Below are positions 26,958 through 34,670 of a DNA stretch of 64,000 bases, piece by piece. The notes beneath the pieces are model-generated. The model saw nothing but the letters and a program-made list of their open reading frames with translations, did not search any database and was not told the DNA's origin. Location of the stretch: NCBI RefSeq assembly GCF_900142465.1, contig NZ_FRAX01000011.1, positions 62,001 through 126,000 on the forward strand, given 5' to 3'. Origin of the DNA: Fibrobacter sp. UWH6. GTDB taxonomy: Bacteria > Fibrobacterota > Fibrobacteria > Fibrobacterales > Fibrobacteraceae. The translations under genes were made by a program, and so were the position numbers. Numbering within the stretch: position 1 is the first letter of the stretch; each line of letters starts with the position of its first letter.

Positions 26958-26967
26958 CGTAAAGTAG

Positions 26968-27371
26968 AAAGGATAAAGGTTAAAGATGTTCGCCTACAGG
27001 AAACTTAAGGTTTATCAAAAATCTTTGCAATGGGTTATAGACGTATATAATCTTACGTCAACATTTCCAACTGCAGAGAAATTCGCTTTGACAAACCAAA
27101 TTCAACGAGCCGCAGTTTCTGTAACATCAAACATTGCAGAAGGCTCTGGCAGAACGTCTACCAAAGATTCGATCCATTTTTTGGAAATAAGTTTTGGATC
27201 TCTGATGGAAGCACAAAGCCAATTGGAAATCGCTGCTCTTTTGAATTACATTTCCAAAGAGCAACTCACATCCATTGAATGCAAAACGGAAGAAATTGCC
27301 AAAATGCTTTCTGGCTTAAAGTCTGCGAAATCAAGAAATTCAAATTAGCAATCCTTTAACCTTTATCCTTT
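26968..27371. mobile_element. Gene cassette bounded by 18-base inverted repeats
   Basis: AAAGGATAAAGGTTAAAG at 26968-26985 is exactly inverted at 27354-27371 (CTTTAACCTTTATCCTTT). The left repeat ends on the base before the ATG of the four-helix-bundle gene; the right one begins five bases after its stop. This looks like a minimal 404-base insertion unit. No target-site duplication is clear, and the inner TTAAAG/GGATAAAG pattern is itself repetitive, so a repeat-mediated origin is an alternative. Confidence 0.5.
26986..27348 (+). CDS. Four-helix-bundle (S23/IVP family) protein
   Basis: The 120-residue product has the family opening (YRKLKVYQKSLQWVIDVYNLT), the middle (FALTNQIQRAAVSVTSNIAEGSGR) and the LEISFGSLMEAQSQLEIAALL region of the TIGR02436/S23 four-helix-bundle proteins. 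Family members are found in intervening sequences of 23S rRNA genes and as stand-alone genes; their function is unknown. Here it stands between floA and a winged-helix protein on the same strand, enclosed by perfect inverted repeats, which suggests arrival as a cassette. No ribosome site other than the G/A-rich repeat itself (GGATAAAGGTTAAAG) precedes the ATG. Confidence 0.9.
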   Translation: MFAYRKLKVYQKSLQWVIDVYNLTSTFPTAEKFALTNQIQRAAVSVTSNIAEGSGRTSTKDSIHFLEISFGSLMEAQSQLEIAALLNYISKEQLTSIECKTEEIAKMLSGLKSAKSRNSN

Positions 27372-27393
27372 AACCTATAACCTAATAACTCAT

Positions 27394-28224
27394 ATGGAAG
27401 GTTTACTCATTCTTATCGGCATCTACGTTCTTGATATTGTCATCAAGAAGGTTGCTGCAGGTAAAAAGAAACAACAGGATCAACATCGGGAAATTCCTCC
27501 TGACGACGAATTCGATAATGAACAGCAGGAAGAACAGACTAGCCATACAAAGCCCCGTTCCCTGCAAGATCTTATTCGACAATTTGAGGAAGCTCAACGA
27601 GATGCATCCCAAGGCACCTACGTTCCGCCATCTCCCGAAGTAGAGGATGATGAGGAAGACGTGGGCCTGCCAGTCGTCACGCCGGCGAAGCCCGGAGAAT
27701 ACACCTTCAGCGAAATCGCCGAGTCTGTCGTCCAGTGGGAATACGTCAGCGTTGATTTACTGCAGGAAGCTTTCGGTTTTTCTGAGCGGATTGCCCAGCA
27801 GGTTCTTGCGGAACTTCAGGCAAAGCGCATCGTTGGCCGCGACATGGGCGATGGAGATTGCGACCTTCTTGTCCACGACAAGGTTGAGCTAGACAACCAC
27901 TTCAAGCGATTACAGCGCGAAGCGGAAGAACAGCAGGCTGCAGCCGCCCAGGAAGCATCCCTCCAAGAACGTCGTGAAGCCGAGCTGAAGCACCAAAAGG
28001 AATTGGCAGAACTTGAAGAGCGAGCCCGGCAACTACGTGAGCAGGCTGGTCAGGGAACGTCTCCTGACATGAATGAAGCTATCGGGGAACCTTGTCTAGC
28101 CAGTGCAGACAACCACGTCCACACACGCAATCTTGACAAGTTCGAAATCCGCCGCGGCTTCATCTGGGCAAAGGTTCTCGACGAGCCCCGCTTCAAAAAA
28201 CGCTGGAGCGCCCGGGCACGTTAG
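27394..28224 (+). CDS. Membrane-anchored winged-helix, coiled-coil protein
   Basis: A 276-residue protein of unknown function. It opens with a short membrane segment (GLLILIGIYVLDIVI), then an acidic, Gln-rich linker. Residues about 104-155 (FSEIAESVVQWEYVSVDLLQEAFGFSERIAQQVLAELQAKRIVGRD) resemble the FtsK gamma-type winged helix, and residues about 165-225 form a charged coiled coil (RREAELKHQKELAELEERARQLREQ). The end is basic (RRGFIWAKVLDEPRFKKRW). It may be the third gene of the nfeD-floA unit, now separated by the four-helix cassette. A DNA-binding role is inference only. Confidence 0.75.
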   Translation: MEGLLILIGIYVLDIVIKKVAAGKKKQQDQHREIPPDDEFDNEQQEEQTSHTKPRSLQDLIRQFEEAQRDASQGTYVPPSPEVEDDEEDVGLPVVTPAKPGEYTFSEIAESVVQWEYVSVDLLQEAFGFSERIAQQVLAELQAKRIVGRDMGDGDCDLLVHDKVELDNHFKRLQREAEEQQAAAAQEASLQERREAELKHQKELAELEERARQLREQAGQGTSPDMNEAIGEPCLASADNHVHTRNLDKFEIRRGFIWAKVLDEPRFKKRWSARAR

Positions 28225-28246
28225 TTGTCAGACAACTCTTAAAAGC

Positions 28247-28277
28247 AAAAGCGTCGAGGTCTTACCCCGACGCTTTT
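28247..28277. terminator. Bidirectional terminator
   Basis: AAAAGCGTCG and CGACGCTTTT form a ten-base stem between two convergent transcription units, with T-rich ends on both strands. Confidence 0.8.
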
Positions 28278-28325
28278 CTATTTCATTTTCAAGTTATGCA
28301 ACAAGCAAACTTTGTGCAGGATTCA

Positions 28326-29099
28326 CTAACCTTGAGCAAATCGGCTCAGGAAGCTAGCAAGGCGTTCATTACCGGACTGGTTGAATACAAAATCAGGAGA
28401 GCCCTGTTCCACAATCACACCCTGGTCCATAAAGATTACTTTATTCGCAACATCACGGGCAAAGGCCATTTCGTGGGTCACGATAACCATGGTCATCTTC
28501 TGGTCGGCAAGGCCCTTGATAATCTTCAGCACTTCGCCGGTCAGTTCCGGATCCAGAGCACTAGTGGGTTCATCAAAGAACAGAATCTTGGGCTGCATGG
28601 CCAAGGCGCGGGCAATGGATACACGCTGCTGCTGGCCACCGGAAAGTTCACAGGGGTAAGCCTTTTCCTTGGTTTCAAGTCCCATCTGCTTAAGTAGTTC
28701 GCGGCCACGCTTGCGAGCTTCTTCACGATCCATTCCCAGAACGCGGATAGGCGCGATGGTCAAATTCTGAAGCACCGTCAAGTGCGGGAATAGATTGAAG
28801 TTCTGGAAAACCAGACCTGTAGACAAACGAATTTCGCGAAGGACACTGGCAGGAGCGTACTTGGCAACGCCCTTCTTGTCCACACCCACAACCATGTCCT
28901 TGCCATTCACGCAAACCGTACCGGCATTCATGGTTTCCAGCTGGGTAATACAGCGGAGAAGCGTAGACTTGCCGCTACCAGAGGGGCCAATGATAGAAAG
29001 AACTTCGCCTTCCTTCAGGTCGAAGGAAATATCCTTAAGAACGTGGTTATCGCCAAAGGACTTCTTCAAATGCTCAACTTTTAAAACTACACTATCCAT
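28326..29099 (-). CDS. glnQ: Polar amino-acid ABC transporter ATPase
   Basis: A 257-residue ATP-binding subunit of the PAAT family. Walker A GPSGSGKST, Q-loop VFQNFNLFPHLTV, signature LSGGQQQRVSIARAL and Walker B ILFFDEPTSALDPEL are all intact. The insertion after the Walker A region (VVGVDKKGVAKYAPASVLREI) is longer than in E. coli GlnQ. With the permease and binding protein upstream on the same strand it forms a complete uptake system; the amino acid is not predictable, so the symbol marks family only. A repeat-containing 101-base gap separates it from the permease. Confidence 0.93.
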   Translation of the reverse strand: MDSVVLKVEHLKKSFGDNHVLKDISFDLKEGEVLSIIGPSGSGKSTLLRCITQLETMNAGTVCVNGKDMVVGVDKKGVAKYAPASVLREIRLSTGLVFQNFNLFPHLTVLQNLTIAPIRVLGMDREEARKRGRELLKQMGLETKEKAYPCELSGGQQQRVSIARALAMQPKILFFDEPTSALDPELTGEVLKIIKGLADQKMTMVIVTHEMAFARDVANKVIFMDQGVIVEQGSPDFVFNQSGNERLASFLSRFAQG

Positions 29100-29103
29100 A
29101 ACT

Positions 29104-29200
29104 ACCCACTTCCTACTGTCTACTTCCTACTACCCATCAGCACCGCCAGATGCAACCTGTCAACCTCATACCTCAAAGGCGCTCTGCGCCGACCTCACTC
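29104..29200. repeat. Repeats between permease and ATPase genes
   Basis: CTTCCTACTGTCTA and CTTCCTACTACCC stand in tandem near 29110-29137, followed by CTCATACCTCAAAGGCG and a CGCTCTGCGCCG hairpin. The CTCATACCTCAAAG phrase recurs in several gaps up to 34.4 kb. Confidence 0.55.
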
Positions 29201-29860
29201 CTACCTATAATAATTCAGCTTCTTTTCTACGTAGGCGAAAAGGCAACTGAGCAAAAGGTTTGCGATATAGTAGAACACACCGGCCACAAACAGCGGATAA
29301 ATGCTGGCGTAGGCCGCCTGCTGCTTTTTAGCCAGAGAGAAAAGTTCCGCCACGGCAATAACCTGAGCCAGGGACGTATCCTTCACCAGGGTAATGACTT
29401 CGTTGGCGCTGGCAGGAACAACCTGCTTTACAACCTGAGGCAAGATAATGCGGAAGAAAGTCTGGCCGCGGGTCAGGCCCAGCATCTGGGCAGCTTCGTA
29501 CTGGCCCTTGGGAATAGCCTGAATGCCACCGCGGAAAATTTCTGCAAAGTAGGCCGCATAGTTGATGGAGAATGCAGCCACCACCGCCGGAAAGCGGTCA
29601 AAGGAAATTCCAAGGCCAGAGAATTCACTGAGGTAATAGGAGCCGAAGTAGATAGCTACAATCTGCAGCAAGAGCGGTGTACCGCGCATCACGGAAACGT
29701 AGAAGGACACCGGATAACGGACAACGCGGTACTTGCTCATCTTCAACACCGCGACCAAGAGTCCCAGCGGAATGGAGAACAACAGCGTCAGTCCAAAGAT
29801 TTCTAGAGTGGTAACGAAACCGCCCCACAAAACTGGCAGAAGAGTAACTAAATCAGACAT
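29201..29860 (-). CDS. Polar amino-acid ABC transporter permease
   Basis: A 219-residue inner-membrane permease of the HisM/GlnP type with about five membrane segments (FVTTLEIFGLTLLFSIPLGLL, VSFYVSVMRGTPLLLQIVAIYFGSYYL, and others). The EAA loop is clear (QAIPKGQYEAAQMLGLTRGQTFFRIILPQ), the site that docks the ATPase. It lies between the binding protein and the ATPase on the same strand, completing a PAAT-family importer. Confidence 0.93.
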   Translation of the reverse strand: MSDLVTLLPVLWGGFVTTLEIFGLTLLFSIPLGLLVAVLKMSKYRVVRYPVSFYVSVMRGTPLLLQIVAIYFGSYYLSEFSGLGISFDRFPAVVAAFSINYAAYFAEIFRGGIQAIPKGQYEAAQMLGLTRGQTFFRIILPQVVKQVVPASANEVITLVKDTSLAQVIAVAELFSLAKKQQAAYASIYPLFVAGVFYYIANLLLSCLFAYVEKKLNYYR

Positions 29861-30016
29861 ATCAGCTATGAGGTTTGAGGTTCGCAGCTACGCTGCTAGA
29901 GGTATGAGTTTTTTATTTGGCGCTCCGCGCATTATATTAAAAGCGCCAAAGGCGCCATGCTTCGCTCAAAGTGCCGCAGGCACGGCCTCACACCTCAAAG
30001 CGAAGCGACCTCGATC
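29861..30016. repeat. Dispersed CTCATACCTCAAAG repeat cluster
   Basis: Direct and inverted versions of CTCA-(C/T)-ACCTCAAAG occur (GAGGTTTGAGG, AGAGGTATGAG, CTCACACCTCAAAGCG) along with small hairpins such as GCGCCAAAGGCGCC and GTGCCGCAGGCAC. The cluster splits the binding-protein and permease genes of one operon. Confidence 0.6.
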
Positions 30017-30808
30017 CTACTTACCGAACCACTTGGTCTGGATTTCAGCGAACTTGCCATCGGCCTGCATTGCCTTGATGGTTTCGTTCACGGCGTCGCG
30101 GAGGGCCTGGTCCTTCTTGCGGAAGCCGATAGCATAGACTTCATCGCTGAGGCCTTCTTCAAGAACAACGAAATCCTTGGCATTGGAAGCGATCCAGTAC
30201 TTGGCAACGATTTCATCCAGGAACACGGCGTCTACACCACCCTTGTCCAGGTCCATCATAGCGGTCTGGTTATCGTCGAAGGGAACGATTTCCTTGGCAG
30301 CCTTGCCTGCGTCAGAAGCTTCAAGCAACTTCTGGGCAGTGGAACCGTTCTGCACGGCAATCTTCTTACCGGCGAGAGCAGCGAGGTTAGCAAGAGCCTT
30401 GTCCTTCACGGAGAAGATCATGCGGTTCTTGAGGTAGGCGTCGCTCAGGTTCATGGCGGCAGCGCGGGCAGAGTCAACGCTCATGCCGTTCCAGATGCAG
30501 TCGATCTTGCCAGTGTTCAGTTCCTGTTCCTTAGCGTCCCAGGAAATGGGCTGAGTCTTGAGAGTCACACCGAGACGTGCGCAAACTTCAGCAGCCAAGT
30601 CAATGTCAAAGCCCACAATGTTATTGTCCTTGTCGCGGAAGCCCATGGGCGGGAAAGAGTCATCGAGGCCCAGCACGAAAGTGCCTGCAGCCTTCACCTT
30701 GTTCAGGGATTCGTCAGCCTGGGCGGCGTTATCATTCTTCTGTTCGTTGCAGCCGAACAAAAAGGCGGCACAGCAGGCAACCATTGCAATCTTTGTGAAA
30801 AACTTCAT
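30017..30808 (-). CDS. Amino-acid ABC transporter binding lipoprotein
   Basis: A 263-residue family 3 solute-binding protein. The lipobox is LFGC (Cys20). The mature part shows GTFVLGLDDSFPPMGFRD, VGFDIDLAAEVCARLGV and the hinge-region pattern (DCIWNGMSVDSARAAAMNLSDAYL) typical of polar amino-acid binders, plus GKKIAVQNGSTAQ. It captures amino acid in the periplasm and passes it to the downstream permease. It is the first gene of the operon. Confidence 0.94.
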   Translation of the reverse strand: MKFFTKIAMVACCAAFLFGCNEQKNDNAAQADESLNKVKAAGTFVLGLDDSFPPMGFRDKDNNIVGFDIDLAAEVCARLGVTLKTQPISWDAKEQELNTGKIDCIWNGMSVDSARAAAMNLSDAYLKNRMIFSVKDKALANLAALAGKKIAVQNGSTAQKLLEASDAGKAAKEIVPFDDNQTAMMDLDKGGVDAVFLDEIVAKYWIASNAKDFVVLEEGLSDEVYAIGFRKKDQALRDAVNETIKAMQADGKFAEIQTKWFGK

Positions 30809-30871
30809 TGTGTAACTCCTTTAAAATTCTACTGGGTAAATGTAGTTAAAGTTGACTCTAAATTGTTCTAC

Positions 30872-30913
30872 AAAAAAGAACTCCACCCGGAGTTTAACCC
30901 GAACGGAGTTCTT
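30872..30913 (-). terminator. Terminator after frdB fragment A
   Basis: On the minus strand AGAACTCC and GGAGTTCT enclose a loop and are followed by six T. An almost identical hairpin follows frdB fragment C at 35486-35530, so the terminator was copied with the gene end. Confidence 0.8.
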
Positions 30914-30984
30914 GACTTGCTCAAAGGCCTGAAGCCCCACACCTCAAAGGGAGCGAAGCGACCGACCTCATACCTCACGCCTCA
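30914..30984. repeat. CTCATACCTCA repeat downstream of frdB fragment A
   Basis: The stretch CTGAAGCCCCACACCTCAAA, then GGGAGCGAAGCGACCGACCT and CATACCTCA, is repeated nearly base for base at 34329-34379, next to frdB fragment B. The repeat and the frdB end therefore form one duplicated block. Confidence 0.75.
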
Positions 30985-31298
30985 TTAATCCTTGCCGTAC
31001 ACCTTTTCAGCGTAGGTAGCGGTTGCCATGAGGTATTCGCGGTTCATCTTGGCGATGTAATCCACGGTGATACCCTTCGGGCAAGCAGCCTGGCATTCGT
31101 AAAGGTTGGTGCAGTTACCAAAGCCTTCCTTGTCCATCTGTGCCACCATAGCGAGCACGCGCTTCTTGGCTTCGACCTTGCCCTGGGGCAAGAAGCTGAG
31201 GTGAGAAACCTTAGCGGAGACGAAGAGCATAGCGGAAGCGTTCTTACATGCAGCAACGCAAGCACCGCAACCAACGCAAGCAGCAGCGTCGAATTCTC
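30985..31298 (-). pseudogene. frdB: frdB 3' fragment A
   Basis: The frame encodes the last 104 or so residues of a Bacteroidetes-type fumarate reductase iron-sulfur subunit: the ferredoxin-like cluster motif [18 protein letters not shown], then [18 protein letters not shown] and the second motif [15 protein letters not shown], ending YAEKVYGKD. Upstream, at about 31298 (a GAATTC), it is joined to the start of an unrelated hydrolase in a different frame. The 2Fe-2S half is missing, so it cannot work alone. An initiator at 31230 would give only an 81-residue piece. Confidence 0.85.
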
Positions 31299-31454
31299 CT
31301 CAAAACCCTGCAAAACGCCATCCGCATCAGTATGACCGTATGCACCATGTAAAAGAAGCACGTTATAATTCGTCAAACTTTCCATAGGCTTGGGAACAGC
31401 CCGTGATTCGCAAACAATCAACAAAATCAAGAATAGAACAATCCTCTTTCTCAT
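31298..31454 (-). pseudogene. 5' fragment of secreted alpha/beta hydrolase
   Basis: A start region with signal peptide (MRKRIVLFLILLIVCESRA) leads to NYNVLLLHGAYGHTDADGVL, the first strand and HG oxyanion region of an alpha/beta hydrolase, and then breaks off in the frdB fragment. The ATG lies three bases after the stop of the preceding lipoprotein gene. It is a paralog of the broken hydrolase at 32.4-33.1 kb. Confidence 0.65.
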
Positions 31455-31457
31455 ACT

Positions 31458-32381
31458 TTACTCCAAATCCACCACGACATCGTTACCTTTATAAAATTTT
31501 AAGGGTTCACGCCATGTAAACGTAGAATCAAGACATGAAATTTCTTGATTACCAAGGTTACATATATTTGCTCGCAGTTCTATCATATTCCCCCAAAAAA
31601 TTCCCTTACTAAACACCAACGGCGCCAGAATCGTATCCTTTTCGTTCTTTAAAATGTTTCCCTCAAGAGGACGCTTTCCAGGAAGGGAACAATACACGTC
31701 ATAACCCCACGCACGGACATCATCGCACTTCTGTATCCACATCAGGTCTTCATCCAGTCTCTTGTAGGTGAGAACCCCCGACACGGTGTCCAAAACGGCA
31801 TATTGGCAGCTATCGTTACCAGCTGTCAAATTTCCTTTTGCAAAAATTGCGCCATCAGTCCATTCCCTCAAGGAAACAATCGGAAAAGAAACAGAACAAC
31901 CATCAAAAGACTGCCTAACTCCAATTATATGCGGTTTTTCGCCAATTTTCCAAAAGGAAAATGATGTCGCATTTTTCCAAACCAACAGATTCGGGTCCGT
32001 ATTACCGCCCCAGACTACAGAATCCGACAATTGTCCCAAAACATACATGTATTGTCCATATCCATCGTCAACGGAATCCACAAAAACGGGGCCATCCAAT
32101 TGTTCCCTGTAGTTATATACGCCAATGGTCCATCGTCCCAAACCGAACCGCTCTCCACTACACATGCAGTCAGCCTCATAACTCCATCTATTTGCATGAG
32201 CCACTATGGCAAAACTATCGTTAACGAAACCAACAATTTTCTTTTCGGTCGGGCCCGTCCATCGATACTCCATATCATCGCACGGATCATCGTAACACCC
32301 CCACATACATACACTTGAAATTGCAGTTATGGCAGCCACAATCAGCCTTTGAAGCCCAAACTTGTTCAACAGATTTTTCAC
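31458..32381 (-). CDS. Hypothetical lipoprotein, 307 residues
   Basis: The product has a signal peptide with lipobox (SVCMWGC, Cys29) and a beta-rich body with paired Cys residues (CYDDPCDDM, CMCSGERFG). I recognise no family. The start is GTG 32381, with AAGGAG eight bases upstream; it overlaps the stop of the broken hydrolase by four bases. Hydrolase fragments stand on both sides, so the ancestral layout was perhaps an alternating hydrolase-lipoprotein array; a toxin-immunity reading is possible but unsupported. Confidence 0.72.
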   Translation of the reverse strand: MKNLLNKFGLQRLIVAAITAISSVCMWGCYDDPCDDMEYRWTGPTEKKIVGFVNDSFAIVAHANRWSYEADCMCSGERFGLGRWTIGVYNYREQLDGPVFVDSVDDGYGQYMYVLGQLSDSVVWGGNTDPNLLVWKNATSFSFWKIGEKPHIIGVRQSFDGCSVSFPIVSLREWTDGAIFAKGNLTAGNDSCQYAVLDTVSGVLTYKRLDEDLMWIQKCDDVRAWGYDVYCSLPGKRPLEGNILKNEKDTILAPLVFSKGIFWGNMIELRANICNLGNQEISCLDSTFTWREPLKFYKGNDVVVDLE

Positions 32382-33125
32382 ACCCAGTTCTCCTTAAAAA
32401 TTTTTCTACACATTTTACTACAAAATAACAGCAAACCGAGTTGTATGTCCAAAGTTCCGGTTCCCTCGTGCAGTGAATCAAGCATGATAAATTTGTCCAC
32501 ATCACCGTTGTAGAAGTTACCTTGCACGTACTCGCGGGAAACTACACCGCCCATGCTGTGACCGATAAGGATATAACGAGATGCAAGTTGACGATAGAGG
32601 TTGGAGTTTTTACGGATGATTTCAAGAGCTTTTTGTCCAACCGTAGAATCTATAACAACAGAATCCCCAACAATATGTTTATTGTATATTTTCGCCTTCA
32701 CTTCCTGAGCCTCTTCAAACAAGGCCCTACGTACGGAACACTTGTTATTCCCTTTCCAAGTTCTATCACCAATTTCGTATGCGTTATGTGCAGGGGACGC
32801 CGCTGGATTCGCAAAGGAACGTTGGATATAGATATACTCGGAGCCGTATGTTACCGTATCTTCAAAGACAGCGGAATCTAGCCAAAGAGTAAGTTTCTTT
32901 TCACCATCCTGATTATATGCCCCCAACATGCCTGCGGCATCACCCAAAGACTTTTGGAGCTTCGCGCTATCCATCTTAAGTTGTATAGTCTACAACCCAA
33001 TTGTTATGAAAACCCCACGCACTACGAACAGTTTCATCACACGAACTTTCGAATCCTTGATTTTCCGGAGCAGCTCCATGAATAAGCACTACATTGTACC
33101 GGGAGAGTGCCCATACTATTGCCAC
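32378..33125 (-). pseudogene. Frameshifted alpha/beta hydrolase (lipase-like)
   Basis: Near 33100 the frame reads YNVVLIHGAAPENQGFESS and then WGFHNNWVVDYTT followed by TAA. A second frame starting MDSAKLQKSLGDAAG at 32974 carries on, with the nucleophile motif GHSMGGVVSREYV and MLDSLHEGTG, after which the protein ends in a sequence that looks unrelated. The two parts together match a secreted lipase/PGAP1-like hydrolase with one frameshift near 32980, no good start and a truncated C-terminus. Confidence 0.65.
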
Positions 33126-33147
33126 GACTCTAGCCTTTATGTATATT
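33119..33147 (+). promoter_or_regulatory. Sigma-70-like promoter of the DUF3791 operon
   Basis: TTGCCA (33119-33124) and TATATT (33142-33147) are separated by 17 bases. The start codon follows ten bases later, so the message would be nearly leaderless; no ribosome site is seen. Confidence 0.4.
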
Positions 33148-33156
33148 ATCTAAGAA

Positions 33157-33372
33157 ATGGACAAGAAACTGATCAGATATACCGTTGCATGCGTCAACGA
33201 GTTCGCCGCAAACAAGAGCCTTACAGAAAAGCAGGCTTTTGATTATCTATGCAATCACGGAGCGATGGATTTCCTTGTCGAATTCTACGATGTGGAGCAT
33301 ACGCTTTCATTTGAAGACGCCATCAACGACCTAACGCTAGTCAGCCAGCAGAACGGAGGGAAGATACAGTGA
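33157..33372 (+). CDS. DUF3791 protein, putative antitoxin-like partner
   Basis: The 71-residue product (KLIRYTVACVNEFAANKSLTEKQAFDYLCNHGAMDFLVEFYDVEHTLSFEDAINDL) fits DUF3791: an all-helical protein with a conserved L/F-x-x-x-Y-D-x-x-H-T pattern. DUF3791 genes are commonly found beside DUF3990 genes. Its stop overlaps the start of the DUF3990 gene, indicating translational coupling. The antitoxin role is inferred from context. Confidence 0.82.
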   Translation: MDKKLIRYTVACVNEFAANKSLTEKQAFDYLCNHGAMDFLVEFYDVEHTLSFEDAINDLTLVSQQNGGKIQ

Positions 33373-33878
33373 TTCTCTTCCACGGTTCGAACACGGACAT
33401 CGCCCAAATTGAACTGTCCAAGTGCCGTCCGAACAAGGATTTCGGCAAGGGGTTCTACCTTACCACCATTCGGGAGCAGGCTGTAAGGATGGCGCAAAGG
33501 GTAGCAAGAATGTATGGCGGCTCGCCCACCCTGAATATATACGATTTCGACAATTCGGCGGACAAACTTGGAACCCTGAACATCCGTCACTTTGATTCAC
33601 CCACCATAGAATGGGCGAAATTCGTCATCACGAACCGAAACGCAACGAAACTGAAAGACCCGCAGGAAGACTCCAACATAGACGGTCAGTTCGACTTGGT
33701 CATAGGGCCGATTGCGAACGATGACTTGGCATTGCTATTCAGGCAGTTTTCCGAAGGAACTATCTCTGTCGAAACGCTCGTTAGCGAGATGAAGTTCAAG
33801 AAACTAACCGACCAATATTCCTTCCACTCAGAAAAAGCGATTGCGCTGTTGAAAAAGAAGGAGTCGGTCCATGTCTAA
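33369..33878 (+). CDS. DUF3990 protein, ADP-ribosyltransferase-like
   Basis: The 169-residue product shows the DUF3990 N-terminus: LFHGSNTDI, then SKCRPNKDFGKGFYLTT and REQAVRMAQRVA. The F/Y-H-G-S and G-x-G-F/Y-Y-L-T motifs correspond to the NAD-binding core of the ADP-ribosyltransferase fold, so a toxin or protein-modifying activity is likely. A GTG start overlaps the upstream stop, and the end overlaps the next ATG by eight bases. All key motifs look intact, in contrast to the debris around it. Confidence 0.85.
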   Translation: MILFHGSNTDIAQIELSKCRPNKDFGKGFYLTTIREQAVRMAQRVARMYGGSPTLNIYDFDNSADKLGTLNIRHFDSPTIEWAKFVITNRNATKLKDPQEDSNIDGQFDLVIGPIANDDLALLFRQFSEGTISVETLVSEMKFKKLTDQYSFHSEKAIALLKKKESVHV

Positions 33879-34101
33879 GCCCAAAATGCTTGCTGAACTC
33901 ATAACGGGAGACATCATCTCGTATATGATGGAAGACCAGAAAATCCCGCTCATCGAAGCAATGCGCAGGCTCTACGCGTCAGAAACATTCGCCAAGTTGG
34001 TTGACCTGGAAACCGGACTTTACCTTGAAAGTTCTCCCTATGTCTACGACATATTCAAGGCGGAACAGGAAAACGGGAAACTGACTCAACTCGAAGTCTA
34101 G
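33871..34101 (+). CDS. Small third partner of the DUF3990 module
   Basis: The 76-residue protein (LAELITGDIISYMMEDQKIPLIEAMRRLYASETFAKLVDLETGLYLESSPYVYDIFKAEQ) is helical and resembles small proteins often found beside DUF3990. I cannot name a family. It overlaps the DUF3990 gene by eight bases, forming a tightly coupled three-gene unit. Confidence 0.7.
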   Translation: MSKPKMLAELITGDIISYMMEDQKIPLIEAMRRLYASETFAKLVDLETGLYLESSPYVYDIFKAEQENGKLTQLEV

Positions 34102-34115
34102 CCTAAGCCGGCTCC

Positions 34116-34270
34116 TTACGCAGCCAGCCTTTTCAACCTATACTCTACCTGGCTCAGGTACCCGAGCGTGCTATGCAACCTCCTGCGGTTATAGAACGCC
34201 TCAATATAGTCGAATATGTCCGACACCACCTCCCCCATGCAGGAATACTTTCTCCATTTTTTGCTATAAG
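34116..34270 (-). mobile_element. IS3-family transposase 3' remnant
   Basis: The end of an IS3-type OrfB integrase is readable: SDIFDYIEAFYNRRRLHSTLGYLS, the conserved region that includes the C-terminal helix after the catalytic Glu. Everything upstream of about 34270 is unrelated. No terminal inverted repeats are seen, so this is a dead fragment, but it marks past insertion activity in the debris region. Confidence 0.75.
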
Positions 34271-34324
34271 CCAGGCGTTGCGGGCTGGCGTCTGAAGCCT
34301 GCAGTGGGGTGCGCGGAAGACCCA

Positions 34325-34408
34325 AAGGGGCTGAAGCCCCACACCTCAAAGGGAGCGAAGCGACCGACCTCATACCTCAAAGCGAATGCCTTGGGCATGA
34401 GCGACCTC
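34325..34408. repeat. CTCATACCTCA repeat downstream of frdB fragment B
   Basis: Near-identical to 30928-30976 (CTGAAGCCCCACACCTCAAA and following bases), then diverging with an extra AAGCGAATGCCTTGGGCATG hairpin-like insert before the frdB stop. Confidence 0.75.
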
Positions 34409-34655
34409 TTAATCCTTACCATAAACCTTTTCAGCGTAGGTAGCGGTTGCCATGAGGTATTCGCGGTTCATCTTGGCGATGTAATCCACGGTGATACCCT
34501 TCGGGCAAGCAGCCTGGCATTCGTAAAGGTTGGTGCAGTTATCAAAGCCTTCCTTGTCCATCTGTGCCACCATAGCGAGCACGCGCTTCTTGGCTTCGAC
34601 CTTGCCCTGCTTCATCTGTTCTTCGTTGACAATGTCCAGCATTTCCAGGAAGGTC
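34409..34655 (-). pseudogene. frdB: frdB fragment B, internally deleted
   Basis: The frame reads [15 protein letters not shown] joined directly to [12 protein letters not shown] and on to the normal end. The 125 or so residues that should carry the 2Fe-2S cysteines and the first ferredoxin-like motif are missing. The same junction is present in fragment C. One substitution (Gly to Asp, GFDNCTN) separates it from A and C. Upstream it meets the end of a DUF3368 toxin gene at about 34655. Confidence 0.85.
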
Positions 34656-34670
34656 GAATGTATGGGAAAA

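Noticed and set aside
28296-30988. Plus-strand frames overlapping the ABC transporter genes
   Set aside because: All are antisense to genes with clear Walker, EAA-loop and binding-protein motifs.
31290-31305. GAATTC at the frdB-hydrolase junction as proof of a cloning artefact
   Set aside because: One EcoRI site by chance is common; the other junctions have no restriction site. An assembly error is still possible and is noted under the findings.
33157-34101. CRISPR or other defence island in the debris region
   Set aside because: No regularly spaced repeats and no cas, restriction or Abi core genes; only toxin-antitoxin-type genes are present.
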